Source of the DNA: Verrucomicrobiota bacterium
GTDB lineage: Bacteria; Verrucomicrobiota; Verrucomicrobiia; Chthoniobacterales; UBA10450
Direction of reading: 5' to 3'
DNA: 5,972 bases
Assembly (NCBI GenBank): GCA_003217965.1
Contig: QHNB01000054.1
Span: 2,192-8,163, forward strand
Part shown: one piece after another, positions 5,818 through 5,972 of the stretch
How the letters are laid out: every line of letters starts with the position of its first letter
How positions within the stretch are numbered: the stretch's first letter is position 1
Notes under the pieces: generated by a model
Seen by the model: the letters and a program-made list of their open reading frames with translations, nothing else
What the model was told of the DNA's origin: nothing
The model's database searches: none
Translations under genes and position numbers: made by a program

Positions 5818-5833
5818 GGCTTCGGCGAATTGT

Positions 5834-5856
5834 AGCCGCTGCCGCTGGCAGCGGTT
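5834..5856. repeat. Hairpin repeat with CCGCTGCC arms
   Basis: CCGCTGCC (5836-5843) pairs perfectly with GGCAGCGG (5847-5854) around GCT. The stem extends through a G-T wobble and an A-T pair. It is preceded by TGTAG, giving the same layout as the hairpin at 862-882 (TGTAGCC, long arms, GCT centre) but with a different arm sequence. Confidence 0.7.
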
Positions 5857-5869
5857 CTTGGTCGAAACA

Positions 5870-5889
5870 CCGCGGTCGGCAACCGCGGC
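5870..5889. repeat. GCCGCGGTC-type hairpin repeat
   Basis: CCGCGGT (5870-5876) pairs with ACCGCGG (5882-5888) around CGGCA, followed by CTATAAC. It is closely related to the outer hairpins at 170-191 and 810-831 (shared CCGCGGTCGGC). It lies 15 bases from the CCGCTGCC hairpin, so it too is one of a pair. Confidence 0.72.
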
Positions 5890-5894
5890 TATAA

Positions 5895-5972
5895 CTATTT
5901 GGCTCGATGCCCAGCCAAAAAAGCGACCGTCGAATCCCCAGACGAGAGGGAGCTCACACCTCCTCGACGCTC
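5895..5972 (-). CDS. Possible C-terminal tail of a minus-strand gene entering from the right edge
   Basis: Read from the right edge, one minus-strand frame gives 25 codons, ending STVAFLAGHRAK, and then TAG at 5897-5895. The stop falls just outside the hairpin at 5870-5889, a common place for such repeats relative to gene ends. There is no family match and 25 open codons can occur by chance, so this is a weak suggestion. A second minus-strand frame is also open across the same bases. Confidence 0.15.
   Translation of the reverse strand, partial: ERRGGVSSLSSGDSTVAFLAGHRAK

Larger units (their letters stand above)
5648..5972. other. Non-coding stretch after selB, rich in small hairpin repeats
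   Basis: I see no convincing gene here. Short open frames exist on both strands (for example plus 5676-5894 and minus 5882-5601), but they run through palindromic repeats and match no family I recognise. The stretch holds the 12-base palindrome GAGGCGCGCCTC (5679-5690), a candidate weak terminator, GC-rich hairpins at 5745-5767 and 5804-5817, and two repeats related to those upstream of selW. The last 78 bases on the minus strand are open from the edge to a TAG at 5897-5895, which could be the tail of a neighbouring minus-strand gene. Confidence 0.6.

Noticed and set aside
5899..5924. TTGGCT...AGCCAA hairpin near the right edge as a terminator
   Set aside because: The run next to the stem is A on the plus strand and precedes the stem on the minus strand, so neither direction gives a stem followed by a T-run.
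5895..5972. tmRNA-like segment on the minus strand (GGGGATTCGACGG, then GGCATCGAGCC)
   Set aside because: It recalls the 5' end of ssrA, but no acceptor stem could be fitted, and the body of a tmRNA would have to run through the hairpin repeats toward selB.

Overview
This window carries a compact bacterial selenocysteine (Sec) system. It appears to come from a moderately GC-rich environmental bacterium. The style of the palindromic intergenic repeats (GCCGAGGTC-type and GCCGCGGTC-type hairpins) and the REP-associated transposase resemble what I recall from soil Verrucomicrobiota. That assignment rests on memory of style, not on a search, so it is tentative.

Layout, left to right. (i) Bases 3-164 are the 3' end of fdhD, the sulfurtransferase that activates the molybdenum cofactor of formate dehydrogenase. 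(ii) Bases about 168-833 hold a frameshifted REP-associated tyrosine transposase (RAYT) on the minus strand. It is framed by two inverted, roughly 80-base composites, each made of two hairpins in mirror order. A further perfect hairpin lies at 862-882. (iii) Bases 934-1164 encode a 76-residue SelW/Rdx-type selenoprotein, with Sec encoded by the in-frame TGA at 970-972. A bacterial-type SECIS hairpin follows at 984-1008. Ordinary ORF calling misses this gene because it reads the TGA as a stop. (iv) Bases 1179-1272 are tRNA-Sec (selC), with anticodon UCA and a long variable arm. (v) Bases 1327-5647 are selD, selA and selB, joined by 4-base start/stop overlaps. (vi) Bases 5648-5972 hold no convincing gene, only a cluster of small hairpin repeats and perhaps the end of a minus-strand gene.

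The genes fit one pathway. SelD makes selenophosphate. SelA uses it to convert Ser-tRNA-Sec to Sec-tRNA-Sec. SelB delivers that tRNA to a UGA marked by a SECIS hairpin. The SelW-like gene is a substrate encoded at the head of the same cluster. The adjacent fdhD suggests a second client, a selenium-containing formate dehydrogenase, which would lie outside the window.

Most notable are the hidden selenoprotein with its SECIS, the all-in-one order selW-selC-selD-selA-selB, and a tRNA-Sec whose acceptor plus T branch has room for only 12 pairs instead of the 13 found in E. coli. The RAYT with nested mirrored hairpins is a good example of a decaying domesticated transposase locus.
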